A stretch of 64,000 bases of DNA from assembly GCA_963799065.1 (NCBI GenBank), contig CAWCVJ010000001.1, forward strand, positions 558,001 to 622,000, written 5' to 3'. Origin of the DNA: JAJPHW01 sp963799065. Its GTDB lineage: Bacteria > Acidobacteriota > Terriglobia > Terriglobales > Acidobacteriaceae. The notes beneath the pieces were generated by a model. That model saw only the letters and a program-made list of their open reading frames with translations, had not been told where the DNA came from and ran no database searches. Both the position numbers and the translations under genes were made by a program. Below, piece after piece: positions 49,665-59,439 of the stretch. Every line of letters begins with the position of its first letter. Position 1 is the first letter of the stretch.

Positions 49665-51554
49665 ATGTGTGGCATCGTTGGCATTGCGACGCGCGGCGGA
49701 GGGGTCTCCGAGGCTCTCATCGAAAGGCTGACGCAGTCGCTGGCGCATCGCGGGCCAGACGATTCGGGCACGGTGGTTTTCCCATACGCCGGCGACGCCG
49801 GCGCAGTGGCTCTGGGAAATCGCAGACTGGCAATCTTCGATCTCTCCGCCGCCGGCCATCAGCCCATGCGCGATCCCGCGACCGGCAATTGGATCGTGTT
49901 CAACGGGGAGATTTATAACTTCCGTGAACTGCGAAAAGAGTTGGAACAGGACGGAATCGATTTTTCAGGACACTCCGACACGGAAGTATTACTCAAGGCC
50001 TATCGATGCTGGGGTGAACGATGCCTGTCGCGGCTGCGCGGAATGTTCGCATTTGCGATATGGGATGCAAAGCTGGGACAGCTTTTTCTGGCGCGCGACC
50101 CCATGGGCATCAAACCGCTCTATTACGGCGTGTTCGGCGACTATTTCATCTTTGCCTCCGAGGTACGGACGATCCTAGCCTCGGGCCTTCCGGCGCGGCA
50201 GGTCGACCATGGCGGGCTGTTGAACTATTTGTCGTTTGGTTCCGCATATGACCCGGTGACCTTAGTGAAAGGTGTGTCAAGTCTGCTGCCCGGCCATAAG
50301 CTTCACTGGGGAAACGGCCGCATAGAAGAACTGGAATATTGGGATCCATTGATGAACCGCGATGCACCTGCCTCATTAAGGCCTTATGCCGAGGTGGTGA
50401 GCCGATTGCAACAAACGATTCGCGATTCCGTTCGAATGCAAATGGCTAGCGACGTTCCGGTTGGAGTCTTTCTTTCCGGCGGGATCGATTCCAGTAGCTT
50501 GGTGGCGATGCTAGCCGGGCAGGGGATCAGACCCGAGACCTTCTCGATTGCATTCCAGGAAAAAGACTACAGCGAGGCCGATTACTCATCGCTCGTAAGC
50601 CGCGCCTTCGGCACAAAGCATCATGAGATCACAATTTCGGCGGGGGAAACGTTAAGTCAGCTTGCGGCAGCCATCGACGCCATGGATCAGCCGACGATCG
50701 ACGGGGTCAACCTTTACTTGATTGCGCAGAATACCCGGGCCGCCGGGATTAAAGTTGCGCTGTCGGGATTGGGCGGCGATGAGTTATTCGCGGGCTACTC
50801 GAGTTTCACGGCAGTTCCGAAGATGGAACGTTTCGCATCGCTCTGGAAGAGAGTCCCGGCGAGAGAACTCTTATCAACTGTGTATTCTTGGCTGACTCCG
50901 CCATCGGATCGCCAGCGGCGACTGGTCGGGCTGCTGGGGGGAGACGAACTTCATCCATATTTTCTTTCACGGATGTTATTCACGGCGGATCAGAGGAAGT
51001 CACTGTTGGGCGCAGGGGAGGGGGAATCGAATATCCGCGCATGGGGGTTTGCTCGATCGCTGCTCGATCGCGCCACAAGTCTCGATGCCATCAATCGCGT
51101 GTCATACCTTGAAACCCGCTGTTACATGGCCAACACGTTATTGCGGGACACTGACATGATGAGTATGGCCCATGGTCTTGAAATTCGCGTGCCCTTGATC
51201 GATCCAGCGATCGTGGAGCAATTGTTCGTCATGCCGGGCCGATGGAAGTTCGATGGGGACAGCCCTAAGAAAGTTTTGGTAGAGGCTTGTCTCCAACCTT
51301 TGCCGGCAGAGGTCGTTCGTCGTAAGAAGCGAGGATTCACTTTTCCGTTTGCGATTTGGTTGCGCCAAGAAATGCGAAACGAGGTCGAAGCAACTCTGCG
51401 TGACGCCGCCCACGGGGCGATGTCAGGCCTGCTTAACGGGGAAGCAATTTGGCAGGTGTGGCGGGATTTCCTGTCGGGTCGAACTTCGTGGTCGCGTCCG
51501 TGGGCGCTTTACGTGTTGCAAAGATGGTGCGATCGCAATTCCATAGAGTCCTAG
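49665..51554 (+). CDS. asnB: AsnB-type glutamine-dependent amidotransferase, copy 1
   Basis: This 629-residue class II amidotransferase has an N-terminal glutaminase domain with the catalytic cysteine at residue 2 (MCGIVGIATRGGG), HRGPDDSG and VFNGEIYNFRELR. An ATP-pyrophosphatase synthetase domain follows with VGVFLSGGIDSSSLVAML and LSGLGGDELFAGYSSF. In housekeeping settings it makes asparagine. In polysaccharide clusters relatives amidate uronic acids or other carboxylates, which is more likely here because a second, different copy lies 2 kb away. ATG at 49665 is fixed by the need for Cys2; a long upstream extension is rejected. It converges on the methyltransferase gene with a four-base overlap. 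Confidence 0.88.
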   Translation: MCGIVGIATRGGGVSEALIERLTQSLAHRGPDDSGTVVFPYAGDAGAVALGNRRLAIFDLSAAGHQPMRDPATGNWIVFNGEIYNFRELRKELEQDGIDFSGHSDTEVLLKAYRCWGERCLSRLRGMFAFAIWDAKLGQLFLARDPMGIKPLYYGVFGDYFIFASEVRTILASGLPARQVDHGGLLNYLSFGSAYDPVTLVKGVSSLLPGHKLHWGNGRIEELEYWDPLMNRDAPASLRPYAEVVSRLQQTIRDSVRMQMASDVPVGVFLSGGIDSSSLVAMLAGQGIRPETFSIAFQEKDYSEADYSSLVSRAFGTKHHEITISAGETLSQLAAAIDAMDQPTIDGVNLYLIAQNTRAAGIKVALSGLGGDELFAGYSSFTAVPKMERFASLWKRVPARELLSTVYSWLTPPSDRQRRLVGLLGGDELHPYFLSRMLFTADQRKSLLGAGEGESNIRAWGFARSLLDRATSLDAINRVSYLETRCYMANTLLRDTDMMSMAHGLEIRVPLIDPAIVEQLFVMPGRWKFDGDSPKKVLVEACLQPLPAEVVRRKKRGFTFPFAIWLRQEMRNEVEATLRDAAHGAMSGLLNGEAIWQVWRDFLSGRTSWSRPWALYVLQRWCDRNSIES

Positions 51555-52408
51555 GGGCGTTGTCCGGATGTGGGAGGGGTCGCCAAGGGCTTCCGGGCAG
51601 AAATCAGCAGAAACAGTCCCCAGCCATGGCCGAACTGGCGCAGGAGTTCTCGGGGATAGAGCTTCCATACCATCCGATAAAAATGCGATTGAAATTTTGC
51701 CGAAGGAGTGTGCAGCAGCAAATCTCCCGGACTGAAGGTTTGCCGCAGCCCGATAGCCTCAAAGCCACTTGCGGTCATCATCGAGCGCACCTCTTCGCGG
51801 GTATAAGACTTTGTGCCCGGGCTCTCCAAATGATCGTAGACCGACTGGCGTAGGGACTTGCCCGCGATTACGCCATAGCGCAGCCATAGCATGGCACCGG
51901 TCAGAGATCGGTGGTGATACATCATGAGGCGCACTTCGCCGCCGGGCTTGAGCACACGCCAAGCTTCCTCCAAGCATTGCAAAGTGTCGGGGCTATGGTG
52001 CATCACGCCGTAGGAGTAGACGAGGTCGAAAGTGGCGTCGAGGAATGGCAGTCGTTCGGCATCCGCCCGATGTAAGTCGCTTGTATAGCCCGCCAGTTCG
52101 CACCTTTGGCGGGCACGCGCGATGGAACTTGTGGATAAGTCGACGCCCGTCGCTTGGGCCCCAGCCTTGAGCCATTCCAGGTAATCCGCACCCATACCTA
52201 CACCGATTTCAAGGACCCGCTGACCGCGCGACCGGGCGAACTGCGCGAAGTCCGGTATGTGGGGTTCGAGTGCAAAGCGCGCGCGGGCATGAGAAGCGAA
52301 TTCATGCTTCCCCTCAAGATATCGGGTACCGCACGGATCGGCATCCCAGAAGTCACAAACCCGTTGTTTGAGTTCAGAGGCCTCATCGAGAGCGGGACTG
52401 TAAGCCAT
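51551..52408 (-). CDS. SAM-dependent class I methyltransferase, antisense in the cluster
   Basis: This 285-residue protein has motif I VLEIGVGMGADYLEWLKAGA near residue 70, GVDLSTSSIARARQRCELAG, FDLVYSYGVMHHSPDTLQCL and WRVLKPGGEVRLMMYHH. It is a Methyltransf_11/25-type enzyme of a kind frequent in glycan clusters, often next to AsnB genes. The acceptor is unknown. The first ATG (52408) is used; a GTG two codons upstream is possible. It is tail to tail with asnB copy 1 and divergent from the GT2 gene. Confidence 0.87.
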   Translation of the reverse strand: MAYSPALDEASELKQRVCDFWDADPCGTRYLEGKHEFASHARARFALEPHIPDFAQFARSRGQRVLEIGVGMGADYLEWLKAGAQATGVDLSTSSIARARQRCELAGYTSDLHRADAERLPFLDATFDLVYSYGVMHHSPDTLQCLEEAWRVLKPGGEVRLMMYHHRSLTGAMLWLRYGVIAGKSLRQSVYDHLESPGTKSYTREEVRSMMTASGFEAIGLRQTFSPGDLLLHTPSAKFQSHFYRMVWKLYPRELLRQFGHGWGLFLLISARKPLATPPTSGQRP

Positions 52409-52515
52409 ATTCACCAGGCGCCATTGCGCTTAACGCGGATAGTAACACAGTCGGTAAGGGTGCCCAGTCAGTTCTATGGTTACCCAACGGTTCACGATAA
52501 GATGACGAAAAGAGA

Positions 52516-53439
52516 GTGACTCTAGCCCCGCCACAACTCGAAGAGCGCCTGCACATCCGCACCGAGAAAGGGATATGTTTGCCGTTGAGCGTGATCATTC
52601 CGGTGAGGAATGAGGCGCGTAATTTGCCGCGTTGTCTGGAGTCTTTGCGAGGAGCGGGCGAAATTTATGTTATCGATTCGCAAAGCGAAGACTGTACGGC
52701 GGAGATTGCCAAGGACTACGGGGCGAAAATCGTGCAATTCCATTATCACGGTGGCTGGCCCAAGAAGCGGCAATGGGCTATGGATTCGCTTCCGCTGGCA
52801 TACGACTGGGTGTTGTTATTAGACGCCGATGAGGCGCTCACCGCAGGATTGCGGGACGAAATCGGTCAAGCGATCCTCGACCCGCGAGTCAATGGCTACT
52901 ATGTGACGTTGCAAATGTATTTCCTCGGTCGCCGGCTCCGCCATTCGGGCGCGCATTTTCAAAAGCTTTCGCTGTTTCGTGCCGGTAAAGGGCGATTCGA
53001 ATGCCGACTGCAAGCGCAGGATACTTCCATGGCCGATATGGAAGTGCACGAGCATATCGTGGTCGAAGGCGCGACTGCGAGACTGAGAAATCCCGTTTGC
53101 CACCGCAATGTCGAATCGCTGTCCCGCTACATCCAGAAACACAACGAATACTCCAATTGGGAGGCGCGAGTCTGGATGCAAGGTTCCATTTCGCCGGAGT
53201 TGCCGGCTTCCCTCAGAGGTAACCAGGCGCAAAGACGCCGCTGGCTGCGGCAAATGTTCTTCCGGCTTCCTGGGTCGCCGGTTCTGTTCTTCGTCTACAA
53301 ATATCTTTTCAGGCTGGGCTTCCTAGACGGTATGGCTGGGCTGATCTATTGCGGGTTGCAGGGCATTCAGTTTTTCCATATTAAGGCGAAAATTTACGAA
53401 CTGAAACGGGCCGGGGGCGAAGCCAATGTGCGGCATTAG
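52516..53439 (+). CDS. Glycosyltransferase family 2 protein
   Basis: This 307-residue GT-A enzyme has LSVIIPVRNEARNLPRCLES near residue 25, IYVIDSQSEDCTAEIAKDYG and the metal-binding VLLLDADEAL near residue 97. The later part (QKHNEYSNWEARVW, QRRRWLRQMFFRLPGSPVLF) resembles the WaaE/KdtX-like beta-glycosyltransferase group. One amphipathic or membrane-near helix is likely around residues 255-285. It starts with GTG. It overlaps the start of asnB copy 2 by 14 bases, so the two are coupled. Confidence 0.85.
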   Translation: MTLAPPQLEERLHIRTEKGICLPLSVIIPVRNEARNLPRCLESLRGAGEIYVIDSQSEDCTAEIAKDYGAKIVQFHYHGGWPKKRQWAMDSLPLAYDWVLLLDADEALTAGLRDEIGQAILDPRVNGYYVTLQMYFLGRRLRHSGAHFQKLSLFRAGKGRFECRLQAQDTSMADMEVHEHIVVEGATARLRNPVCHRNVESLSRYIQKHNEYSNWEARVWMQGSISPELPASLRGNQAQRRRWLRQMFFRLPGSPVLFFVYKYLFRLGFLDGMAGLIYCGLQGIQFFHIKAKIYELKRAGGEANVRH

Positions 53440-55420
53440 CGGGACGATCGATTGCGGAAACCGGGAGATCCTGGCGCGTATGAACTCGATCCAGTCGCAT
53501 CGCGGACCGGATGACTCTGGCCTTTGGGAGCAGCACTTCCCCGATGGAACCTACATAGGGCTGGGCAGCAGAAGGCTGGCGATTCGCGATCGCTCCAGGA
53601 GCGGGCACATGCCCATGTGCAACGAGGATCACAGCGTCTGGATCACCTACAACGGGGAAATTTACAACGCCCCGGAATTGCGAGGGGAACTGGCCCAAAG
53701 GGGGTACCGCTTTTTCTCCGATAGCGACACTGAAGTCATTCTTCGTTTATATGAGGCCGAGGGAGACGACTGCGTGAAACGCCTGAACGGCATGTTTGCA
53801 TTTGCCATTTGTGATACTCGGTCCGGGCGTCCGCGAATGTTCTTTGCCCGCGATCATTTTGGCGTTAAGCCGTTTTATTACTTTCAAAAGGGCCGACGCA
53901 TGGCGTTTGCCTCGGAAATTAAAGCTCTACTTTGCGTGCCCGGAATAGATGCGGAGATCGATCGAAACGCCTTGGACCAATACTTGGCGTTTTTATGGGT
54001 TCCGGAACCACACACAATATTTCGTGGAATCCACAAACTGGCCGCCGGGCACTGCGCTTCGTTTCGCGAAGGCGATTTTAAAGCTTGGCAATATTGGGAT
54101 TTGACCTTTCCGCCCGAGGGCCACCACTACTCCCTTTCGGAGACCGATCTGGCCGACAAGGTCCGCGAGCTATTGCAACGATCGGTGGAAGGGCAGATGG
54201 TGAGCGACGTCCCGGTTGGGGCATTCCTTAGCGCTGGTCTGGATTCCTCGAGCATCGTTGCGCTCATGGCGCGGGCTGGCCGCGTGGATCCACTGCGCAC
54301 ATATTCCATTACGTATCCTGCCAGGTATAGAGTCGGCGAGTCGGCTCTGGATGATCCCGCGGTGGCGGCCCGATGCGCGAAACGCTTTGGATGCCAGCAT
54401 ACCGAAATCGTGGTCGAGCCGGAGGTCGTCGATTTATTGCCTCGGCTTACCTGGCACATGGATGAACCTACGGCCGATCCTGCGCTGATTGCGGCATTCC
54501 TGGTTTGCCGCGAAGCCTCCCCGAGCGCGACCGTGCTGCTTTCAGGCGTGGGCGGCGACGAACTGTTTGCAGGCTATCGCAAGCATGCCGCACATTATTG
54601 GGCGGAAATCTACGGTCGCGTGCCCGCAACGCTTCGGGGCGCGATCGATGGCGCAGCGTCCGGCTTGCCCGTGGGCGCAGGCAGCCAATTTAAGGGATTT
54701 TTGCGACTGGCGAAGAAAATGGGGCGTAGCGCGTCCCTCCCTCCCCGAGGTCGTTTTGTCATGAACGGAACCTATCTTGATGAAGCGCACCGGCAATCGC
54801 TCTATGCGGATCCCTATCGGAATTTCGATTCCTGTGCCGATCACATGGCGACCTTTGAGCGAGTTCAAGACGCTGACTTTCTGCACCAGATGCTCTATCT
54901 CGACAGTAAGATTTTCATGCCGTCTCTCAATCTGAATTACAACGACAAGATGAGTATGGCATCCTCGGTGGAAGTGCGAGTGCCTTTCCTCGACAAAGAT
55001 CTCGCGGAGTTTGCCGCGTGGAAAGTACCGCCGGAGTTGAAGCTGCCGGGACCGCGTCTAAAAGACCGGATGCGTCCAAGCACTAAATACATTTTGCGTC
55101 AGGCCATGCGCGATATTCTGCCGACAGAAATTTTGCGTCAACCCAAAGCCGGATTTGCCGCCCCTGTGGACTATTGGCTGGCCAATGATCTGCGCGAAAT
55201 GGTGGATGATCTGCTTTCAGAGTCCCGTATTAAGAGTCGAGCATTGTTCAAGCCCGCCGCGGTAAGGAAGTTGGTCGAAGACCACCGCAGCGGGGCGAAA
55301 GGATGGTCGATGCAGATCTGGCAGTTCCTCACGCTCGAGCTTTGGATGCAAGCGTTTATCGACGTGCCAGCGCACCAGGCCGGCAGCGGAATCCTGGAAG
55401 CGCAGGTGGCTCTGGCATGA
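53426..55420 (+). CDS. asnB: AsnB-type glutamine-dependent amidotransferase, copy 2
   Basis: This 664-residue class II amidotransferase has Cys2 (MCGISGTIDCGNREIL), HRGPDDSGLWEQ and TYNGEIYNAPELRGEL in the glutaminase half. The synthetase half has VGAFLSAGLDSSSIVALMAR, where the usual second glycine of SGGxDSS is alanine, and LSGVGGDELFAGYRKHAAHY. It differs clearly from copy 1, so the pair is not a recent duplication. Two AsnB paralogs in one cluster suggest two different carboxylates are amidated. It overlaps the GT2 gene before it and the oxidoreductase gene after it (ATGA). Confidence 0.87.
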   Translation: MCGISGTIDCGNREILARMNSIQSHRGPDDSGLWEQHFPDGTYIGLGSRRLAIRDRSRSGHMPMCNEDHSVWITYNGEIYNAPELRGELAQRGYRFFSDSDTEVILRLYEAEGDDCVKRLNGMFAFAICDTRSGRPRMFFARDHFGVKPFYYFQKGRRMAFASEIKALLCVPGIDAEIDRNALDQYLAFLWVPEPHTIFRGIHKLAAGHCASFREGDFKAWQYWDLTFPPEGHHYSLSETDLADKVRELLQRSVEGQMVSDVPVGAFLSAGLDSSSIVALMARAGRVDPLRTYSITYPARYRVGESALDDPAVAARCAKRFGCQHTEIVVEPEVVDLLPRLTWHMDEPTADPALIAAFLVCREASPSATVLLSGVGGDELFAGYRKHAAHYWAEIYGRVPATLRGAIDGAASGLPVGAGSQFKGFLRLAKKMGRSASLPPRGRFVMNGTYLDEAHRQSLYADPYRNFDSCADHMATFERVQDADFLHQMLYLDSKIFMPSLNLNYNDKMSMASSVEVRVPFLDKDLAEFAAWKVPPELKLPGPRLKDRMRPSTKYILRQAMRDILPTEILRQPKAGFAAPVDYWLANDLREMVDDLLSESRIKSRALFKPAAVRKLVEDHRSGAKGWSMQIWQFLTLELWMQAFIDVPAHQAGSGILEAQVALA

Positions 55421-57633
55421 AGCAGGTTTTACAAGATCCGAGTACCGGGGAAATCGATGTCGCGGAAACGCCAGCGCCGCGGTTGCTCGCGGGCACCGTC
55501 CTGGTCCGGATCGCAGCCTCCGCGGTTTCCGCTGGCACCGAGCGCGCCTCCTCTGAATTCGCGGGCAAGAGCCTGTTGCAAAAGGCCAAAGCCCGACCCG
55601 ATCTCGTGCGCGAAGTCATCGCGAAGCTGCGTCGGGACGGAGTATTCTCCACGTTCGCGGCCGTACAGAGCCGTCTTGATCAACCCTCATCGCTCGGATA
55701 CAGCTGTGCCGGAACCGTGATCGAAGTGGGACACGCAGTGAGCGGCCTCGTAGTCGGCGACCGCGTCGCTTGTGCCGGAACGAACTACGCGTTACATGCC
55801 GAGTTCGTCTGTGTGCCACGCTTGCTGGTGGCCAAGATTCCGTCTCATGCCATTGGCTTCGAAGAGGCAGCCTTTACAACACTGGGAGCGGTGGCGTTGC
55901 ACGGAGTCCGCACAGCGGAAGTGAAACTGGGCGATACGGTTGGCGTCATTGGTCTCGGGCTGCTGGGTCAACTGACTGTGCAAATCCTGAAAGCTGCCGG
56001 TTGTCGGGTGGCGGGCGTCGACTTAGTGCCTTCGCGCGCAGAGCTGGCCTTGATCTCTGGCGCCGATGCGGTAGCGTCAAGTCCCGATCAGTTTCGCGAG
56101 ATTTGCGCACGACTGTCCAATGGGAACGGAGTCGATGCCGTTCTCATTGCCGCGGAGACAGGCAGCAGCCAGCCCGTAAACCTGGCAGCGGAAGTGGCAC
56201 GGGACCGGGCTATCGTTGCGGCGGTGGGCACAGTGGGCATCGAATTGGAGCGCAAGCTCTACTATGAAAAAGAATTGGATTTCCGCATTCCGCGCTCTTA
56301 TGGCCCGGGTCGCTACGACGTGGCTTACGAGCAGAAGGGCCGCGATTATCCCATCGGGTATGTTCGTTGGACCGAAACGCGCAACATGGAAGCGTTCTTG
56401 CAGCTTTTGTCCGACGGGAAGGCCGATCTCTGCTCACTTATCACTCATCGCTTTCCGATCGAGTCCGCCACCGCTGCCTACGACCTGATCACGGGACGAG
56501 CGGCGCAGCCGTTCCTGGGTATTGTGCTGACTTATTCCGAAGGCTCACCATCGACTGGAATCGAATTCAAGCGAGTGCGAAGGGAGCCCGCAAGCGGGGT
56601 TTCCGTTGGCCTGCTGGGAGCCGGCATGTTTTCCCTCGGCACCTTGCTCCCCGTCATGAGCAAGACGAAGGGCTTGAGTTTGACAGGCATCTGCGCCACA
56701 AATGGATCCCACGCCAAACATGCAGCGGAAAAGTTCGGGTTTCGATACTGCACCTGCGATGAAGAAGAGTTGGTGCAAAATCCCGAGATCAATACGCTGG
56801 CAATTGCGACACGCCATCACCTACACGGCCGGCAAGTGGTGGCGGCGCTCAAGGCGGGCAAGCACGTATTTTGTGAAAAGCCGTTGTGTTTGTCCGACAC
56901 CGAGTTGTACGAGATCGCGAACACTTATCGCGCCTCGTCCGGAGTGATCCAGCCTCTGTTGATGGTGGGCTTTAATCGACGGTTCGCTCCCATGGTAATT
57001 GAGTTGAAGCGATTTCTACGTGACCTCGAGCAACCTTTCGCGATTCACTATCGCATCAACGCCGGCGCGCTGCCCTCCCACCACTGGACTAACGATGCGG
57101 AACAAGGCGGGGGGCGTTTGCTCGGCGAAGTTTGCCACTTCATTGATTTGGTTTCCTTTCTCGCAGGATCGCACGCCGCCGAAGTCGATGCTCGCGCTCT
57201 CGTTCACACGACCCGGCCCTCCGACGAAAGCACGGTTGTTTCTCTCTCTTTACGGAACGGCTCTCACGGGACCGTGAGCTATCTCACAGACGGCGACCGC
57301 TCGTGTTCCAAAGAAAGAATCGAGATTATAGGAGGTGGCGCGGTCGCCATCCTCGAAGATTTCCGCTCTCTAAAACTGGTGCGCAATGGAAAGAAGAAAG
57401 TTATCCACGCGCGTTTACGACAGGACAAGGGGCACTCCGGCGAGTGGCAGGCTTTCTCCCAAGCGATTCTCCAGGGCAAACCATCGCCCATCCCGTTCCA
57501 CGAAGTCATTGCCAGCACGCTGACAACTCTGCGCGCGCTGGACTCCCGGAATTCGGGCCACGCCTGTGCCATCGATCTTTCGCCCTATCTGTTGGAGAAA
57601 TCGGTTGCCCAGAGGGCCGGTCTGCTGGCGTGA
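55417..57633 (+). CDS. Bi-domain oxidoreductase: zinc-type alcohol dehydrogenase fused to Gfo/Idh/MocA
   Basis: The 738-residue protein joins two NAD(P)-dependent enzymes. Residues 1 to about 365 are an MDR alcohol dehydrogenase (SLGYSCAGTVIEVGHAVSGL, then Rossmann VGVIGLGLLGQLTVQILKAA). From about residue 390 a Gfo/Idh/MocA domain begins (VSVGLLGAGMFSLGTLLPVM) with HVFCEKPLCL (the EKP motif) and GRLLGEVCHFIDLVSFLAGS. Such fusions occur in clusters with AsnB, heparinase-like or epimerase genes and probably oxidise or epimerise a nucleotide sugar. The start ATG overlaps the AsnB stop. The substrate is not known. Confidence 0.88.
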   Translation: MKQVLQDPSTGEIDVAETPAPRLLAGTVLVRIAASAVSAGTERASSEFAGKSLLQKAKARPDLVREVIAKLRRDGVFSTFAAVQSRLDQPSSLGYSCAGTVIEVGHAVSGLVVGDRVACAGTNYALHAEFVCVPRLLVAKIPSHAIGFEEAAFTTLGAVALHGVRTAEVKLGDTVGVIGLGLLGQLTVQILKAAGCRVAGVDLVPSRAELALISGADAVASSPDQFREICARLSNGNGVDAVLIAAETGSSQPVNLAAEVARDRAIVAAVGTVGIELERKLYYEKELDFRIPRSYGPGRYDVAYEQKGRDYPIGYVRWTETRNMEAFLQLLSDGKADLCSLITHRFPIESATAAYDLITGRAAQPFLGIVLTYSEGSPSTGIEFKRVRREPASGVSVGLLGAGMFSLGTLLPVMSKTKGLSLTGICATNGSHAKHAAEKFGFRYCTCDEEELVQNPEINTLAIATRHHLHGRQVVAALKAGKHVFCEKPLCLSDTELYEIANTYRASSGVIQPLLMVGFNRRFAPMVIELKRFLRDLEQPFAIHYRINAGALPSHHWTNDAEQGGGRLLGEVCHFIDLVSFLAGSHAAEVDARALVHTTRPSDESTVVSLSLRNGSHGTVSYLTDGDRSCSKERIEIIGGGAVAILEDFRSLKLVRNGKKKVIHARLRQDKGHSGEWQAFSQAILQGKPSPIPFHEVIASTLTTLRALDSRNSGHACAIDLSPYLLEKSVAQRAGLLA

Positions 57634-57667
57634 ATCGCGTTTTGCCCAGCGTACAGCGGAAGTATCC

Positions 57668-59401
57668 ATGGTGATTCTGGGACTCAACATGTTTCACGCG
57701 GATGCCTCTGCGGCGATCGTTGTAGACGGGCAAGTCGTATTCGCCATCGCGGAAGAGCGCCTCAACCGCGTTAAGCATTTCGCGGGTTTTCCCACGCTTG
57801 CGGTGCGGGCGTGCCTCGCCGCTGCCGGGGCGACGATTCGGGACATAGATTTCATCGCCGTCGGCCGGGATAGCGAAGCAAATCTGCTGCCGAAGTTGCG
57901 ATACGCGCTGGCGAACCCGGCGAAGGTACTAAATTTCATTCACCTTCGCCGGCAAAAGGAAGCGAACCGCGATCTTCGATCCCTTGTATCTAAAGCGCTC
58001 GAGGTCGACGCAGCGGAATTTCGTTTTAAAGAATATTCTCTCGAGCATCACATCGCGCACATCGCTAGCGCCTATTATTGCTCGCCATGGGAGAAGGCGG
58101 CTGGCTTCAGTTACGACGGTTCGGGAGATTTTGTCTCCGCCATGATGGCGCGCTGCGAAGGCAACCAAATCGAAGTGCTCGAACGTGTTTATCTGCCGCA
58201 CTCCCTGGGCAGTCTCTACACGATGGTCTGTGAGTTCATTGGCTACAAAGAGTACGGGGATGAGGGCAAGGTGATGGGCCTCGCTCCCTACGGAAAAGAT
58301 ACGTATCGCGATCAAGTGAGTAAACTCATCAAGTTCGACAGCGCGGGTTACCGGTTAAACCTGGACTATTTTCAGCCTCTGGGTAGCAATCAGGGCATGC
58401 AAATCTCCGAAGATGGAAAAGTACAGCTTGCACCGCATTTCTCTGAGCGCATGGTCAGAGTGTTTGGGCCGGCCCGCAATCCAGACGCTGACATCACGCA
58501 GCGCGAGATGGATTTAGCCTTCGCCATGCAGCAGCGGTTCGAAGAGGTATTTTTTCATCTGCTGAATGAATTGCATCGTAGAGTTCCCGATCCCAGGCTC
58601 GTCATGGCTGGCGGTTGCGCGCTGAATAGTGTGGCGAATGGGAAAGTATTCTTGAAGACTCCGTTTCAGCAAACATGGATTCAACCGGCGGCGGGCGATG
58701 AAGGACTTGCCATCGGCGCGGCCCTTCATGTCTGGCACTCGGTCCTTAAGCAGCCAAGAAAAGAGAGCTTAAGGAATTCATATCTTGGTACTGAGTTTTC
58801 CGCCGAACACATTCAAAACGATTTACGCAAGGCCGGCTTGACCTACCGCAAAATGGCACGCTCAGAACTGGTCGAAGCGGTGGCCGACGAAGTGGCTGGG
58901 GGGAACGTCGTGGGATGGTTTCAAGGCCGCATGGAATGGGGGCCACGCGCGCTAGGAAATCGCTCGATTATCGCGCATCCGGGACTGCCCGACATGAAGG
59001 ACATTCTCAACGCCCGTATCAAACGACGTGAATGGTTTCGTCCGTTTGCGCCGTCGATCCTGGCAGAGCGGCAATCGGAGTACTTCGAGCACGATCATCC
59101 CTCGCCCTTTATGCTGCATGTGTATAAAATTCGTGAATCGAAACGGGCGGAGCTGTGCGCGGTTAATCACGTCGATGATACGGGGCGATTGCAAAGCGTG
59201 GCGCGAGATGAGAATCCGCTTTATTACGATCTCATCCAGGCGTTCGAACGCAAGACAAGAATTCCTGCGCTGCTGAACACGAGTTTCAATGAGAACGAGC
59301 CCATCGTATGTGAGCCCTCGCAAGCCATCGATTGCTTCAAGCGCACGCGCATGGACGCCCTCGCGATTGGTCCGTTTCTCGCTCTTAAGAGAGACCCTTA
59401 A
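57668..59401 (+). CDS. NodU/CmcH-type carbamoyltransferase
   Basis: This 577-residue enzyme transfers a carbamoyl group from carbamoyl phosphate, through carbamoyl-adenylate, to a sugar hydroxyl. The N-terminal Kae1-like half starts ILGLNMFHADASAAIVVDGQ and has LEHHIAHIASAYYCSPWEKA and FSYDGSGDFVSAM. MAGGCALNSVANGKVFL follows. The C-terminal domain has GRMEWGPRALGNRSIIAHP and ALLNTSFNENEPIVCEP. All of these match the NodU family. ATG at 57668 is preferred to a longer frame inside the previous gene. It follows the bi-domain oxidoreductase by 34 bases. Confidence 0.9.
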   Translation: MVILGLNMFHADASAAIVVDGQVVFAIAEERLNRVKHFAGFPTLAVRACLAAAGATIRDIDFIAVGRDSEANLLPKLRYALANPAKVLNFIHLRRQKEANRDLRSLVSKALEVDAAEFRFKEYSLEHHIAHIASAYYCSPWEKAAGFSYDGSGDFVSAMMARCEGNQIEVLERVYLPHSLGSLYTMVCEFIGYKEYGDEGKVMGLAPYGKDTYRDQVSKLIKFDSAGYRLNLDYFQPLGSNQGMQISEDGKVQLAPHFSERMVRVFGPARNPDADITQREMDLAFAMQQRFEEVFFHLLNELHRRVPDPRLVMAGGCALNSVANGKVFLKTPFQQTWIQPAAGDEGLAIGAALHVWHSVLKQPRKESLRNSYLGTEFSAEHIQNDLRKAGLTYRKMARSELVEAVADEVAGGNVVGWFQGRMEWGPRALGNRSIIAHPGLPDMKDILNARIKRREWFRPFAPSILAERQSEYFEHDHPSPFMLHVYKIRESKRAELCAVNHVDDTGRLQSVARDENPLYYDLIQAFERKTRIPALLNTSFNENEPIVCEPSQAIDCFKRTRMDALAIGPFLALKRDP

Positions 59402-59439
59402 AATCTGCAACCGGCAAGACTTTGAATCCTGCTTTCAGA

